Shown here: positions 10,782 to 21,630 of the stretch, one piece after another
How positions within the stretch are numbered: position 1 is the first letter of the stretch
Layout of the letters: the number at the start of each line of letters is the position of its first letter
Origin: Leguminivora glycinivorella
Taxonomy: Eukaryota; Arthropoda; Insecta; Lepidoptera; Tortricidae
Reading direction: 5' to 3'
Assembly (NCBI RefSeq): GCF_023078275.1
Contig: NC_062995.1
Span: forward strand, 5,001-69,000
DNA: 64,000 bases
Notes under the pieces: model-generated
Databases searched by the model: none
What the model saw: only the letters and a program-made list of their open reading frames with translations
What the model was told of the DNA's origin: nothing
Program-made: the position numbers and the translations under genes

Positions 10782-13123
10782 ATGCACAGGAGCATGTGGG
10801 ACCAAGCGACCCACCGTTCACCATGGAGGAACTAAAAACTGCCAGTGAGTCTTTCAACCCTAAAAAAGCTCCTGGAGACGATGGCTTCACCGCTGACATA
10901 TGTCTTCAGGCTATAAGATGCATCCCGGAACTATTCTTACAGCTTCTGAACAAATGCCTGGAACTCAACCACTTCCCGGAAATATGGAAGAGAGCCACGG
11001 TAATTGTACTGAGAAAGCCTGGCAAAAGTGACTATACTGTTCCGAAAGCGTATAGGCCAATAGGCCTCCTGCCAGTGCTCGGGAAAACCCTTGAAAAAAT
11101 GTTGGTGGCCCGCCTCAGGTTCCATCTGCTACCGAACATGAGTACCCGCCAGTATGGATTCATGCCGCAAAGAAGCACCGAAGACTCCCTCTATAACCTA
11201 ATGCAATACATCCGCAGTAAAATCAATCATAAGGAAATTGTCACAGTGGTATCCTTGGATATAGAGGGAGCCTTCGATAGCGCATGGTGGCCAGCGATAA
11301 GAGTCCGACTGGCGGAAGAAAACTGTCCGCTGAACCTGAGACGTACTTTTGATAGCTATCTCTGCAATCGGAAGGTGATTGTCAAGTACGCAGGAGAGGA
11401 GTACGCCAAAAGCACAAACAAAGGATGTGTCCAAGGGTCAATCGGAGGCCCAATCCTTTGGAACCTCCTATTGGACCCCCTCCTAAAAAGCCTAGAAGCG
11501 AAGGGAGACTTTTGCCAGGCTTTTGCAGACGACGTGGTCATGGCATTCCACGGTAAAACGGCCCTGGAAATCGAAAGGCGTGCAAACTCTGCTCTTGAAT
11601 ACGTTCGGGCGTGGGGTGTCGATAACAAATTAAAGTTCGCTCCGCAAAAAACAAACGCGATGACGATCACTAAAAAATTAAAATACGACACTCCTCGCCT
11701 GACCATGGGAGGGATCGGGATTGACATGTCTGACGAAATAAAACTGTTAGGGGTTACTATAGACCGGAAGCTCACCTTTAATACCCACATTTCAAACGTC
11801 TGTAAAAAGGCTACTGGCGCGTATAAACAGTTGGCAAAGGCGGCAAAAGTGAGTTGGGGACTTCACCCAGAAGTCATAAAAACAATATACGTGGCTACCA
11901 TGGAACCCATTGTACTGTACGCCGCCAGTGTCTGGGCACCAGCTGCCAATAAAGAAATGGCAAAAAGGCAGTTCGAGGCACTACAACGCGGGATAGCCCA
12001 AAAACAGTGCAAAGCCTACCGCACTGTCTCCATGAACGCAGCGCTTGCGCTGGCCGGGATGATCCCTCTTGACCTCCGAATCCGCGAGGCGGCCTTGTTA
12101 TACGAGGCCAAAAGGGGAATATCCCGACCGGAGCTGGCGGACAGAGAAGTGGAGCGCATGGCCCCAGCAATGAAAGCACCTCACCCAGCCGATTATATGA
12201 CGCTGGGATTCCTCAGCCTGGAGAACAGAGAAATGCTGGATCAAAACTGTAATTTTGATGTTCGCATTTTTACAGACGGGAGCAAGATCGAGGGCAGGGT
12301 GGGGGCCGCACTATCCATATGGAGTGGCGATGTTGAAACAAAAGCCCTCAAGCTTGCTCTCCCCAAGTACTGCACCGTATTCCAGGCTGAGCTCCTAGCA
12401 CTATGCGAGGCGACTCGAGCTGTAGCGGGGCATAGCGCGACGTCCTTTGGTATATACAGTGACTCCAGAGCTGCTCTGCAAACAGTCATAAACCATCGTT
12501 GTTTCCACCCGCTAGCTGTAAAAACGAGAGATCACATCAAATCAGTATCTCTCCAGAATAAAGTATTAACCTTGTTCTGGATCAAAGCACATGCGGGATT
12601 GGAAGGCAACGAAAGAGCCGACGAACTAGCCAAAGAGGCAGCCTTGAGATTCAAAGGACGTCCACACTACGATCTTTGCCCGGTCTCCTACGTAAAGCGA
12701 GAGATTCGAGCTGAGACGCTTGAGGAGTGGGATCGCAGATATAAAACGGGCAGCACTGCCTCGACAACCAAGCTGTTTTTCCCGAACATAGAAGCGGCGT
12801 ATCGGATAGTGCGAAAAATTAAACTGGATGGAATAACCACACAATTACTCACGGGGCACGGCGGATTCTCCGAGTACCTGAACCGCTTCAAGTGCAAGGA
12901 CGATCCGTCGTGTTCATGCGAACCCGGGAAACCGGAAAGTTTAATACACATCCTAACAGAATGTCCCCAATTTGGAAAAACTAGACACAACATTGAAGCC
13001 GAGATAGACGAAATTATCAGCATAGAAAACTTCAGTAATATAGTATGTAGTGATGAAAAAAGGGACAAGTTTTTAAAATATTGTGTAAAAATAGTGACAA
13101 TTGTAGTAAATAAAAATAAGTAG
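10775..13123 (+). CDS. E1 ORF2, reverse transcriptase and RNase H part
   Basis: Open stretch of ~780 codons; the same frame extends back to about 10710, so the ATG at 10775 is only the first Met in frame. Reverse transcriptase: NPKKAPGDDGFTADI, YRPIGLLPVLGK, the catalytic VSLDIEGAFDSAWW, GCVQGSIGGPILWN and FADDVV (FADD in place of the common YADD). RNase H follows at about 12250-12650 with the acidic residues of IFTDGSKIEG, FQAELLAL, IYSDSRAAL and KAHAGLEGNERADELAKEA. The end has GHGGFSEYLNRF and a CxC...H...C motif. All catalytic residues appear intact, but the protein is cut off from its endonuclease by frameshifts. Confidence 0.88.
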   Translation: MVNAQEHVGPSDPPFTMEELKTASESFNPKKAPGDDGFTADICLQAIRCIPELFLQLLNKCLELNHFPEIWKRATVIVLRKPGKSDYTVPKAYRPIGLLPVLGKTLEKMLVARLRFHLLPNMSTRQYGFMPQRSTEDSLYNLMQYIRSKINHKEIVTVVSLDIEGAFDSAWWPAIRVRLAEENCPLNLRRTFDSYLCNRKVIVKYAGEEYAKSTNKGCVQGSIGGPILWNLLLDPLLKSLEAKGDFCQAFADDVVMAFHGKTALEIERRANSALEYVRAWGVDNKLKFAPQKTNAMTITKKLKYDTPRLTMGGIGIDMSDEIKLLGVTIDRKLTFNTHISNVCKKATGAYKQLAKAAKVSWGLHPEVIKTIYVATMEPIVLYAASVWAPAANKEMAKRQFEALQRGIAQKQCKAYRTVSMNAALALAGMIPLDLRIREAALLYEAKRGISRPELADREVERMAPAMKAPHPADYMTLGFLSLENREMLDQNCNFDVRIFTDGSKIEGRVGAALSIWSGDVETKALKLALPKYCTVFQAELLALCEATRAVAGHSATSFGIYSDSRAALQTVINHRCFHPLAVKTRDHIKSVSLQNKVLTLFWIKAHAGLEGNERADELAKEAALRFKGRPHYDLCPVSYVKREIRAETLEEWDRRYKTGSTASTTKLFFPNIEAAYRIVRKIKLDGITTQLLTGHGGFSEYLNRFKCKDDPSCSCEPGKPESLIHILTECPQFGKTRHNIEAEIDEIISIENFSNIVCSDEKRDKFLKYCVKIVTIVVNKNK

Positions 13124-13531
13124 TTATAGATAAAAATATGATAGTCATATATTTTTTGATAAAAATATTAATACTGTCATATGCAAAAAATTGTAAATAA
13201 ATAGAAATGTAAGTAAATTAGAAATAAAGGCAACCAATGTCAAATAAAAGAAATAAAAATACACCCCAATAAACTCCCGCAAATCCCCCAATGTCCTATA
13301 TCTGACTGCCAACCGTTGTATTTTACTTACACCATTACAAAAGATAAATAAATAAAGATAAATATAGTTAGCTGAGAATCCCACTCAGAATAGTAAGAAA
13401 GAAGATGTATGAATGAAAGACTTGTATGAAGCATAAAAGTGCGAGAAGAATAACTGCGAGAACTGGAATGAATGAACAATAGATAGAAAAAGACTCCGAT
13501 AATGTTGGAGGAACAAGTTTAAAAAAAAAAA
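13124..13531 (+). other. E1 3' UTR and poly(A)
   Basis: AT-rich non-coding tail. Its last ~150 bp (AATCCCACTCAG ... GCGAGAACTGGAATGAATG ... GACTCCGATAATGTTGGAGG, then poly-A) are recognisably shared with E2 and E3, so the segment is probably conserved for recognition of the RNA by its reverse transcriptase (inference). Confidence 0.8.
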
Positions 13532-13758
13532 CCTAACCTAACCTAACCTAACCTAACCTAACCTAACCTAACCTAACCTAACCTAACCTAACCTAACCTA
13601 ACCTAACCTAACCTAACCTAACCTAACCTAACCTAACCTAACCTAACCTAACCTAACCTAACCTAACCTAACCTAACCTAACCTAACCTAACCTAACCTA
13701 ACCTAACCTAACCTAACCTAACCTAACCTAACCTAACCTAACCTAACCTAACCTAACC
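13532..13758. repeat. Telomeric (CCTAA)n tract
   Basis: About 45 units between the poly(A) of E1 and the start of E2, same strand polarity as the main array. Confidence 0.97.
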
Positions 13759-14072
13759 AAAAGTAAAAATATTACTACGATAAGAAATCAATGTCAAACA
13801 ATAAAACGAACTGTATACCTTGATTCACCTTCCCTTCCTGAAAAACATGCATGCAAAATAAAGAAATAAAGAAACAAGAAAATAAAATTATGTAGAATTG
13901 TTAATCACTGATATGATAGGTGGGAATCCCACCCACGATTAGCGAGAAAGATGATGAATGCAAGAAAGAACTGTATGAAGAATGAAAGTACGAGAAGAAT
14001 ACAAGCGAGAACTGGAATGAAAGAGTAACCCGTAGACATAGGCTCCGATAAAGTTGGAGGTCAAGTAAAAAA
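13759..14072 (+). mobile_element. E2: 3' UTR fragment of the E1/E3 family
   Basis: About 314 bp flanked by CCTAA on both sides. The right half matches the E1 3' end (AATCCCACCCACG, GCGAGAACTGGAATGAA, GGCTCCGATAAAGTTGGAGG) and ends in A6 followed by CCTAACC. It is a severely 5'-truncated insertion with no coding sequence. Confidence 0.88.
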
Positions 14073-14316
14073 CCTAACCTAACCTAACCTAACCTAACCT
14101 AACCTAACTAACCTAACCTAACCTAACCTAACCTAACCTAACCTAACCTAACCTAACCTAACCTAACCTAACCTAACCTAACCTAACCTAACCTAACCTA
14201 ACCTAACCTAACCTAACCTAACCTAACCTAACCTAACCTAACCTAACCTAACCTAACCTAACCTAACCTAACCTAACCTAACCTAACCTAACCTAACCTA
14301 ACCTAACCTAACCTAA

Positions 14317-14318
<2 letters not shown>
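14073..14318. repeat. Telomeric (CCTAA)n tract
   Basis: About 49 units with one shortened unit near 14108. Its right end meets the poly(T) of the minus-strand element. Confidence 0.97.
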
Positions 14319-14352
<34 letters not shown>

Positions 14353-14663
14353 GGGGAAATGCTTTACGCATACCACCGGGGCGCGGGGACGGGCCCCGAT
14401 GGTTATGTGGGACTCCCGGGCTAATGAGACCCGGTTTACCCACTAAAACCCCTCTGTTGCCGCCTCAACGCTATAGGGCGAGGTCACGGGCACGCTACGA
14501 ACTCTTCCGTAACCCCGCCAGCGGCTGTCCGGACTCCGGACGCGTCTCCGGGGAGACCTCCCCGTTCATCTCAATGGGCGCGTCGGTCTTGTGACGCGCC
14601 CAGCCACGCAGGAGCTTTTATGTAGGCGACAGACGCCCCCGAGTCTGCCGCCCACAGGCACCT

Positions 14664-17600
14664 TTAAGGTGGTAGGCGGCGGTCGTATGCCAACCGCCGT
14701 CGCCCCACACGTTTGCGCCGTATTGGCTGGGAGGCCGGGTCCTCCTCCCTGTTGCGCTCTGACGCCTCCTTCTGCGCCATCACGTCCTCGCAGAAGGAGG
14801 CCATCGCCTTCCACGGCCTCTCTCCGCCCACCATGGATTTCACCACAGCGGGCAAAGTGAGGTCGTTCCCCACTACAGCCGCGAGTGCGGCTCTCTGCTC
14901 CGCCCACGCTGGACAGATTGCCAGCGTGTGTAGCGCTGTGTCTTCAGCGTCACCGCACTCGTGGCACTCCGCCGTCGGTTCTCGTCCTGCCACCCTACAC
15001 AGGTATCTCCCGAAGCAACCATGCCCCGAGAGGATCTGGGTAAGGTGGAAGGAGAGGAACCCCTCCTTTCTTCCGACCCATTCCTCCAGAACGGGCCGGA
15101 TGGCTCCGATGGTCCAGTGGCCAGCAGTCGGCGCCTCCAACCGCTCTTTCCACTTTCGGAGGAGCACTTGACGGGAGTCGAGCCTCCACCGTCTGACCTC
15201 CTCCAAGAGTGGATACACCCCCTGGCCCGCGCTTCGGTGACACGCCAGTATATGTCGGCCAGCACCGCTGCGTCGAGGTCCCAGGGTGGGGTCCCCGCCA
15301 GCACGCACGCTGCCTCGTAGGAGACAGTGCGGTATGCCCTCGCCATCCTGGCCGCCATGACCCGCTGCGGCCTCCGCAATTGGGCCTGGTTTTGGGCGTC
15401 CAGGGAATAGGCCCAAATGGGCGCCCCGTACAGGGCCATCGACCGCACCACTCCTGCGTACAACCTCCGGCAGCCCGCGTTTGGTCCGCTGACGTTGGGA
15501 ATGAGCCGACTTAGAGCCGACGCCGACGCGATTAGTTTGGGAGCAAGTCGCTTGAAGTGCTCCCTGAAGGTCCACCGGCTATCAAGGACTATGCCTAGGT
15601 ACCGCATTGTCGACTTGATGCCGATGGACGTCCCACCCACCACCAAGCAGGAACCCGCCGGAGGGGCTTTCCGGGGCCCATGGAAACACAGGGCCTCGGA
15701 TTTGTTCAGAGCCACCTCAAGCCCCAGCTTTCTAATGCGAGCCACTACAGACGCCACTCCCGCAGTGGCTCGAACCAACGCCTCTCTGAAGGTGCTCCCA
15801 CGAGCCGTAACCAGCGTGTCGTCGGCATAACAAGTTACGCCGACTCCTGGTGGATATGCACCCCATAGCACATAGTCGTACCCGATGTTCCACAGGAGCG
15901 GCCCTAGGACGGACCCCTGTGGAACACCGCACGACAGCTCTTTTTCCCTCCATGCGCCGCTGGTGGGGTACCTGATGGTTCTATCAGTGAGATAGTCCTC
16001 CACCGTCTTCCTCAGGTACCCAGGCACAACGTGACGCCTCAGTGCCGCCTTGATGCACACCCAGGGTAGGGAGTTGAAAGCGTTGGCGATGTCGAGAGAC
16101 ACCGCCACAACCACCTCGCCCCGGGACACTGCATCATCCGCCAGAGTCCTCACCCTCGCGATTGCGTCGATGGTGGACCTGCCCCGACGGAAGCCGAATT
16201 GGTAGTCACTGAGGTCTGGTCCCACCTCCTCGAGGTGCCGGTTCAGACGAGCCGCCACCACGCGCTCGAACAATTTGCTGGCCTCGTCCAGGAGCACTAT
16301 CGGCCTGTAAGCTGAGGGCGAGTCAGCCGGCCGCCCCTCTTTGCGCAAGAGGACCAGCTTTCCTGATTTCCAGGAACGAGGGAACCGCCCCTGCGCCAGG
16401 CAGCTGCTGAATAGCGCCCTCAGACGCGGCTCAAGTGGGCCCAAAGCCAGGACCCAGGCCCGGCCGGGGACTCCGTCAGGGCCAGGGGCAGTGTGGCTTT
16501 TCGCTCGGAGTCGTAAAACCGCCGCCCCCAGTTCAGCCTCCGTTACTTCCGGCGCGTCTCCCTCGTCTGCCACCCTCCCTCTGGGGGGTATCATGGGTGG
16601 AGGTGTGTGCTCGTCTGTTGTTGTTGGGAACCGGGCATCAACGATCTGCTCCAGGAGCTGTGGTTGGAGACTCTGCGTGAGCGGTGGCGCCCAAGGGCGA
16701 AGCTTGCGCCTCACCATCTTGTACGGCCTACCCCACGGATCGTTGTTGAGAGTCTCCAACATCTCCTTCTCTGCCAGATCCTTCGCTCTGCCGATTGCCC
16801 CCTGCAGTACTTTGACGGCCGTCGTGTACGCTGCATACAGCCGCTCCTCCTCTGGCGCGTCTCGGATACGCCGCCTTCGGTAATGAGTGTACCGGCGTCT
16901 CGCAGCAACACACGACTCGCGCAGTTGCGCAAGTTCAGCGGACCACCAGTACACAGCACGTTTAGGAGGTATCGGGCCCACTCGCGGCATCGCAGCATCG
17001 CACACCTCGACCATGGCACTCCCCATCCTCTCGGCTTCCGCGTCGACCTCCACTGGGGCTTCGACGGCTGGCAGCCAGGCTTTCACCACGGCTGCTTCGA
17101 GCAATACCTCCCGGTCTAAGCGTTTGACTGCCCAACGCGGGCCGTCCCCTTGCAAAGGCCGGTTCAGACCGATCGGGTTGACTGGAAGTGTGGAGACTTC
17201 AAACCGAATGTATCGGTGATCCGACAACGTCTCCACATCTTCCAACACTTCCCAGCCTCGAACACGGCGCGCCAGGGCAGCGTTCGCGAACGTGACGTCC
17301 ACGATGGAGCCACCCTGTTGCCGCACACACGTGTTGACCGACCCTCGGTTGAGGACGACCAGCCCAGTCGATATTGCCCACTCCTCTAATTCAGCCCCGC
17401 GGGCGTCCGTTGCCAGCGATCCCCACGCAGTGGATTTCGCGTTAAGGTCCCCAGCTACGAGCACCATGCCCGGCCGCCTTCTGCCGATCAGAGCTCCGAC
17501 CTCGATCAGAAACTGTTCGAATTCGGCCAGAGTCCGGTTCGGCGAGAAGTACGCTCCCACCAGCATAATGTCACCAACCCAGGCCGCAACGTATCCACGG

Positions 17601-17818
17601 CCCCTTTCTATTCTTTGGGGCGGCGTGGGACCGGCGGGCGAATTGGTGACAATAGCCACTAGGCCGTCTAAGTCGCCAGCCCAGTTGTCCCTAGGTGGGA
17701 CAGAGTAGGGCTCGGCAATAACCCCCACACTAATCTGCCATTCCGCCAGGCTCTGGTACACAAGGTCCTGTGCTCTGGCGGAATGGTTGATGTTCCCCTG
17801 CAGAAAGCTGATGGCCAT
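14664..17818 (-). pseudogene. SART-like ORF2: endonuclease and reverse transcriptase, one frameshift
   Basis: ATG at 17818. N-terminal APE endonuclease with LQGNINHS (Asn), VIAEP (Glu), VAGDLNAKSTAWGS and LSDHRYIRFE, i.e. all expected catalytic blocks. The reverse transcriptase (about residues 430-720) has YRPIVLLDEASKLFERV, VSLDIANAFNSLPW, CGVPQGSVLGPLLWN and CYADDTLV. Near 15225 (about residue 864) the frame breaks with the sign of a one-base deletion; the continuation down to 14664 holds the family C-terminal motif LSGHGCFGRYL followed by ECHECGD...HTLAICP. No RNase H is seen between the RT and this motif. The protein would nick telomeric repeats and prime reverse transcription there (family knowledge); this copy is probably inactive unless the break is a sequence error. 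Confidence 0.9.
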
Positions 17819-17824
17819 TATTTA
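17816..17824 (-). promoter_or_regulatory. ORF1 stop / ORF2 start coupling site
   Basis: On the minus strand ORF1 ends in TAA and the ORF2 ATG follows four bases later, within TAAATAATGG. Silkworm SART1 is known to translate ORF2 by termination-reinitiation at an overlapping UAAUG. Here a TAATG is present, but its TAA is out of frame with ORF1, whose own stop lies just upstream. Coupled reinitiation is the likely mechanism (inference). Confidence 0.6.
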
Positions 17825-20574
17825 TTCAGCGGCCATTGCTTCCCCCAACGCATTGCTGGCCGCGGGTGATGTTGCGGCCGGCTGGGAAGACTGCGAGGGG
17901 GCCGGGGGGCCATCGCGAGTCTTCCTATCCTTCCTCGGTCCTCGGGCAGTGCACGCCTTGGAGCCCAGGGCATGGCTTGCCGACTTACCCGATGCCTCGC
18001 ACACTGCACAGTGGGGCTCGGCCGAGCATTGTGCCGCCTTGTGGTCCGGCTTTCCACATCGGTAGCACAGACTGCCGCGATCTATTTGCGCTTGGCATTG
18101 CGCCCTGACATGCCCAACCTCCAGGCAGCGGTAGCAGCGTAATATTCTGGGCTCCAGCAGCTTCACCTGTGCCGAAGACCATCCAACCAGGAAACGACCA
18201 CCGTCGGACACCTTCTTTGCCGCCGTGACCGGGCAGCGTACCCAGACTGTACCAAGACCAGTGTGATCCCGGCGGATTTCCCCTGCCTTGACCTGATCCT
18301 GGGTACATTCCCCGGCTCGAGCAACGGCGGCGACTACCTCCTCCGACGTCACAGAGTCATCCAGGTTGGATAGTCGCAACTCCGCACACTTTGTCGGCCT
18401 GGACACTCGGACTTCCTCTCCCAGTTTTTCCGCCAGCTCCCTTGCCAGTTTATCGGCCTTCTCACCGCTGTTCACACCCGGCAGCTGCAGGATCCGTGCG
18501 CCAGTGGCTGCCCGCCGAAAACGCAAATCGGAAATGCCCAGATCAGATAGCTTGACCTTCTCCTTTGCTACGGCCAGCACCTTGGCATACGTTGCGCCGT
18601 TTGCCTCAGCTTCCGGTTGCAGCGTCAGCACCACAGCTGCCGATCGCGGCGGGCGAAGACCTCTACTACGTGTCTTTGCCTTTGCCTGAGCCTTCTCGTT
18701 CGCTGCCTTCCTTTTTGTGTTTGCCTGGGGCTGCGTCTTCGACTGTGCAGCGGCCCTCCTCCTCGCGCTCCTACTCACCACTGAAGTCCATTGCTGGTCC
18801 GAGGACCCAGGTGCAGGGGTGGCGGCTGCTGACCGCTTGGGGCCGACGGTCCAGCGACAGCAGTGGGCTGTGATTTCGCCTTCTTTCTCTTCTTCTTTTC
18901 GCCCTTTTGGGGCTCGACCGTAAAATTTGGGGGGCCCCGGGAAGGCCTGACCCCTGCCGCTTTCCCCGGTGTGACCGTTTGCGCGGCCTGTCGTCCCCGG
19001 TCTACTGCCAGTGGGGTCTGTCCTGTTTTGTTTGGCAGAAGCCTGCCATCTCGCTCCAAGGCTCCGAGTCTGTCGTCAAGGATACGTCCCACCTTAACTG
19101 TGATTGCCCCGATCAGGTCGTCCACATGGGGACGTCCGAGGGCAGCGGCGGGCTGCGGCGCCTCCCTGTCTATTGCCTTTGAGGGAGGTGAGTCCCAACG
19201 CGGCATTTGGAGCCGTTCCATGTCCTCGCGAATTTTGCGAAGCTCGCAACGCACATCTGCTAGCTCCGCTTTGAGGCGCTTATTTGCGGCCTCTAATTGT
19301 CGCGTTTCATCAGACACGGAGTGTGTCCTGAGCTCCTCAAAAACTTCCTTTAACGCCTTGACCGAATCTTTTAGGGCCTTTTGGAAGGTGCCCTTAAGAT
19401 GGCTCGACTTGTCGGCCACCATCTTGATGGCTTTCAGATTGGCATCTACTCGGTCATTGAGATTCCCCTCCTGATCCTCGGTGGACGTTTCAGAGAGTCT
19501 TTTTTGGCGGGTTGCGACAGACCGACAAAAGTTCTCTGCTTCCTTTTCCTCGCGAAGCCGCAGCTCTTCACGTTTCTCCTTATTGATGGCCTCGCGGGCC
19601 TTTAAGTAGTCCCCTGTAGTGTGTAGTTGGGATGCAGTGTCCTCGGTTACTTCCGTCTCATGCGGTAAGCGCGAACCGGAGCCGAGCCGGATGCGCTCCA
19701 CCAAGACGACGGGTGTTCGGCCCAGCGGATCGGTCTTGCTAAAAGGACCAATTTTACGCCCCCCTTTTGCTTTCTTGCCTCTTTTGGCAGTGCCTGACAG
19801 CAGTGTCCCGACTCCCGCGTCGCTTTCTGAGCCGGAGGAAAGTGCTAGGTCATCCGCGGGCCGTTTGTCGGGCCTTGAGCCCCAAAACTTCCTGCACATT
19901 TCTGTGGTCGAGGGCTCCGCTTGCGCCTTTGGGGGACCCATTTCCACCGAGCCCTCCGAGTCGCCGGTGTCGGCCTCCCCCTCGCCGAACAGGTCACGTC
20001 TGTCCAGCCTTGAGGGGGAGAAGTACTCTTCTCTCTCAGGCGACTGGGTCGCTTCCACTCCGCGGATTCTCCCGGTAAAAACTCTCGTTCGGTTCGGAGT
20101 CGAAGGACGCACGAACTGCCTATATCCTGGGAGCACAGGCGCATCCTCCGCTCCCGTTTGTGTGTCAGGCACGGTGTAGCGAATATAGCGCCCAAGCGCG
20201 TCCCGCAGTGGGCGGAACCCCGCCGGGACGGGCTTAGGCGAGGGCAGGGCAAGCCCGGGTGAGGACGGGGTGCCCGCCGCCTCCTCGCTGACCGAATCTC
20301 CTCCTCCGTGTGCTGGTTTCGGGGAGGGCTCGGTCACAGCCTCCTCCGCATCACCTCCTCCTCGTAATCTTAGCAAAAAACCCAAATCGTTAGCATCGGC
20401 GTCCGTTGATCGCTTGCCAGTGTCGTTGGAATTGGTCCTCGAGTGGTGTGCCCCCCCAGAATACGACGGGCAGCATGTCACCACAGTACGGGCATCCAGT
20501 GCGGATGCCCGTTCTGTGGTGACACGGAGGATTGGGACCTCCTGGGGTAATCTTACAATGTCTTGGCCACTCAT
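17822..20574 (-). pseudogene. SART-like ORF1 (Gag-like), one frameshift
   Basis: The first part (20574-18775, 599 codons, starts MSGQDIVRLP) is low-complexity and charged, with a probable coiled coil around residues 370-440. It stops at TGA near 18775. The protein clearly continues in another frame from about 18781 to 17822 (319 codons), which carries the gag-type zinc knuckles CYRCLEVGHVRAQC and CYRCGKPDHKAAQC and a third Cys-rich motif, CAVCEASGKSASHAL. That second part has no ATG near its beginning (GTG there), so it is best read as one ORF1 of ~910 residues split by a one-base deletion. The role is RNA binding and telomere targeting of the ribonucleoprotein (family knowledge). Confidence 0.87.
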
Positions 20575-21037
20575 TTTTTGCTATTTTTAAGGGGTATGCC
20601 CCCCTTGTGCGGCGCTTGTGACTGGGCTCCCCCCAGCCACGCATCCCATCGGCACGCCGCAAACCTTGGGATTGGGGATTTTTATAGTGGTTTACTCCAC
20701 TTGGCCTTCCTCTCAGTGAGGGAGGCCCCCGGTCCGCTCAGTGCGGGTTGCGGGTTGCCCGACGGTGGCCGTAGCCACGACGCCGCGCCTGGCGGCCTGG
20801 GCACGCCTCCGGTAGCTCATAGAGCCCCGACTCCATCCCGGGGGACACCTGGCAGCTCGCACTGTGCCCTCTGCTGACTTCAGAGGGACACGCGGAGCCG
20901 CCCCCCGTGTGCTGCTCTTAGTCTGGCCTCTCGCCTCAGGCCTGTCCGGTTTGGGAGGCCCTGTCCGGCATATCCCTGAGGGTCCTGGAGGCACGCAAGC
21001 CCCTTCACCACGGCAAGGTGGCAACACGTCGAAGGGG
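20575..21037 (-). other. SART-like element 5' UTR
   Basis: GC-rich leader of ~460 bp between the telomeric junction and the ORF1 ATG. It contains several short inverted segments and no convincing upstream ORF. It presumably holds the internal promoter typical of LINEs (inference). Confidence 0.7.
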
Positions 21038-21081
21038 AACCTAACCTAACCTAACCTAGCCTAACCTAACCTAACCTAACC
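21038..21081. repeat. Short telomeric tract
   Basis: About nine CCTAA units (one CCTAG variant) shared as the 5' boundary of both the SART-like element (minus) and E3 (plus), which therefore stand head to head here. Confidence 0.95.
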
Positions 21082-21630
21082 AGTCGCGTCGCCAAGCGCC
21101 AGAGCACACGCATCGTTTCCGCGTCGCTCCGCGCTCTAAAATTCAAAACTCTCGGTTTTTTCTGTCAAACCCTTATGTGTTATACACCAAAACGTGCGCG
21201 CTGACTCGAACTTGTGCAAAATTTTTGAAATCGGACCTCCTAGTGAAGCACAGTGAGCGAAATAGTGACAAACTTTACGTCGCTATACATCTTAACTCCT
21301 GTGAAAAGTGAAATATTAGTGATAGAGACACAGTTTTTTCATGTGTGTGATCCTTAGTGATTCTGTCATACGGATGTGATTTTGGATTTTACCGGACTAT
21401 GTAGGCGTAAGTACAATTAACCCTCAAACCTCTAAGTGTCGGAAGAAAAGTGACTCAATCGCCTATTACTCGTAAATTAGATCGATTACATACTATTTTC
21501 TATATACTGTCCAAAGCGTCTATACAAACTCTATAATTTGTGCAAGTTTCATATTCTTCCTGATTAAAACCCCGAAGATTTCGAAGAAAACCTAAAACCA
21601 CGTGGTTTGGAAAAACCTAGTTCCCAATCA

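Larger units (their letters stand above)
9648..13531 (+). mobile_element. E1: 5'-truncated telomeric non-LTR retrotransposon
   Basis: LINE-type element flanked on both sides by CCTAA repeats and ending in a poly(A) tract (13521-13531) that joins CCTAACC directly. It starts inside the endonuclease domain, so ORF1 and the endonuclease N-terminus are missing, as expected for incomplete reverse transcription. Content in order: endonuclease C-part, linker, reverse transcriptase, RNase H, cysteine/histidine motif, ~400 bp 3' UTR. It is the same family as E2 and E3. The telomeric target is what the TRAS/SART elements of silkworm use; the RNase H makes its exact clade uncertain. Confidence 0.9.
14319..21037 (-). 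mobile_element. SART/TRAS-like telomeric retrotransposon, full length
   Basis: GC-rich ~6.7 kb non-LTR element on the minus strand. On that strand it runs from GGTTAGGTT|CCCCTTCGACG (near 21037) through 5' UTR, ORF1, ORF2 and 3' UTR to a 30-base poly(A) (14319-14348) that joins GGTTAGG. The length is close to that published for silkworm SART1. It lies opposite to E1-E3, so its poly(A) points toward the inferred chromosome end while theirs points inward. Each ORF has one frame break. The R1-clade assignment rests on the endonuclease, RT and C-terminal CCHC-type motifs; TRAS versus SART cannot be decided by eye. Confidence 0.92.

Noticed and set aside
3236..14318. CRISPR-like regular repeats
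   Set aside because: The repeats are telomeric or minisatellite units without unique spacers; the sequence is eukaryotic.
15209..20877. Plus-strand open frames of 60-203 codons across the SART-like element
   Set aside because: Antisense shadows in GC-rich coding DNA; the minus strand shows the real endonuclease, RT and zinc-knuckle motifs.
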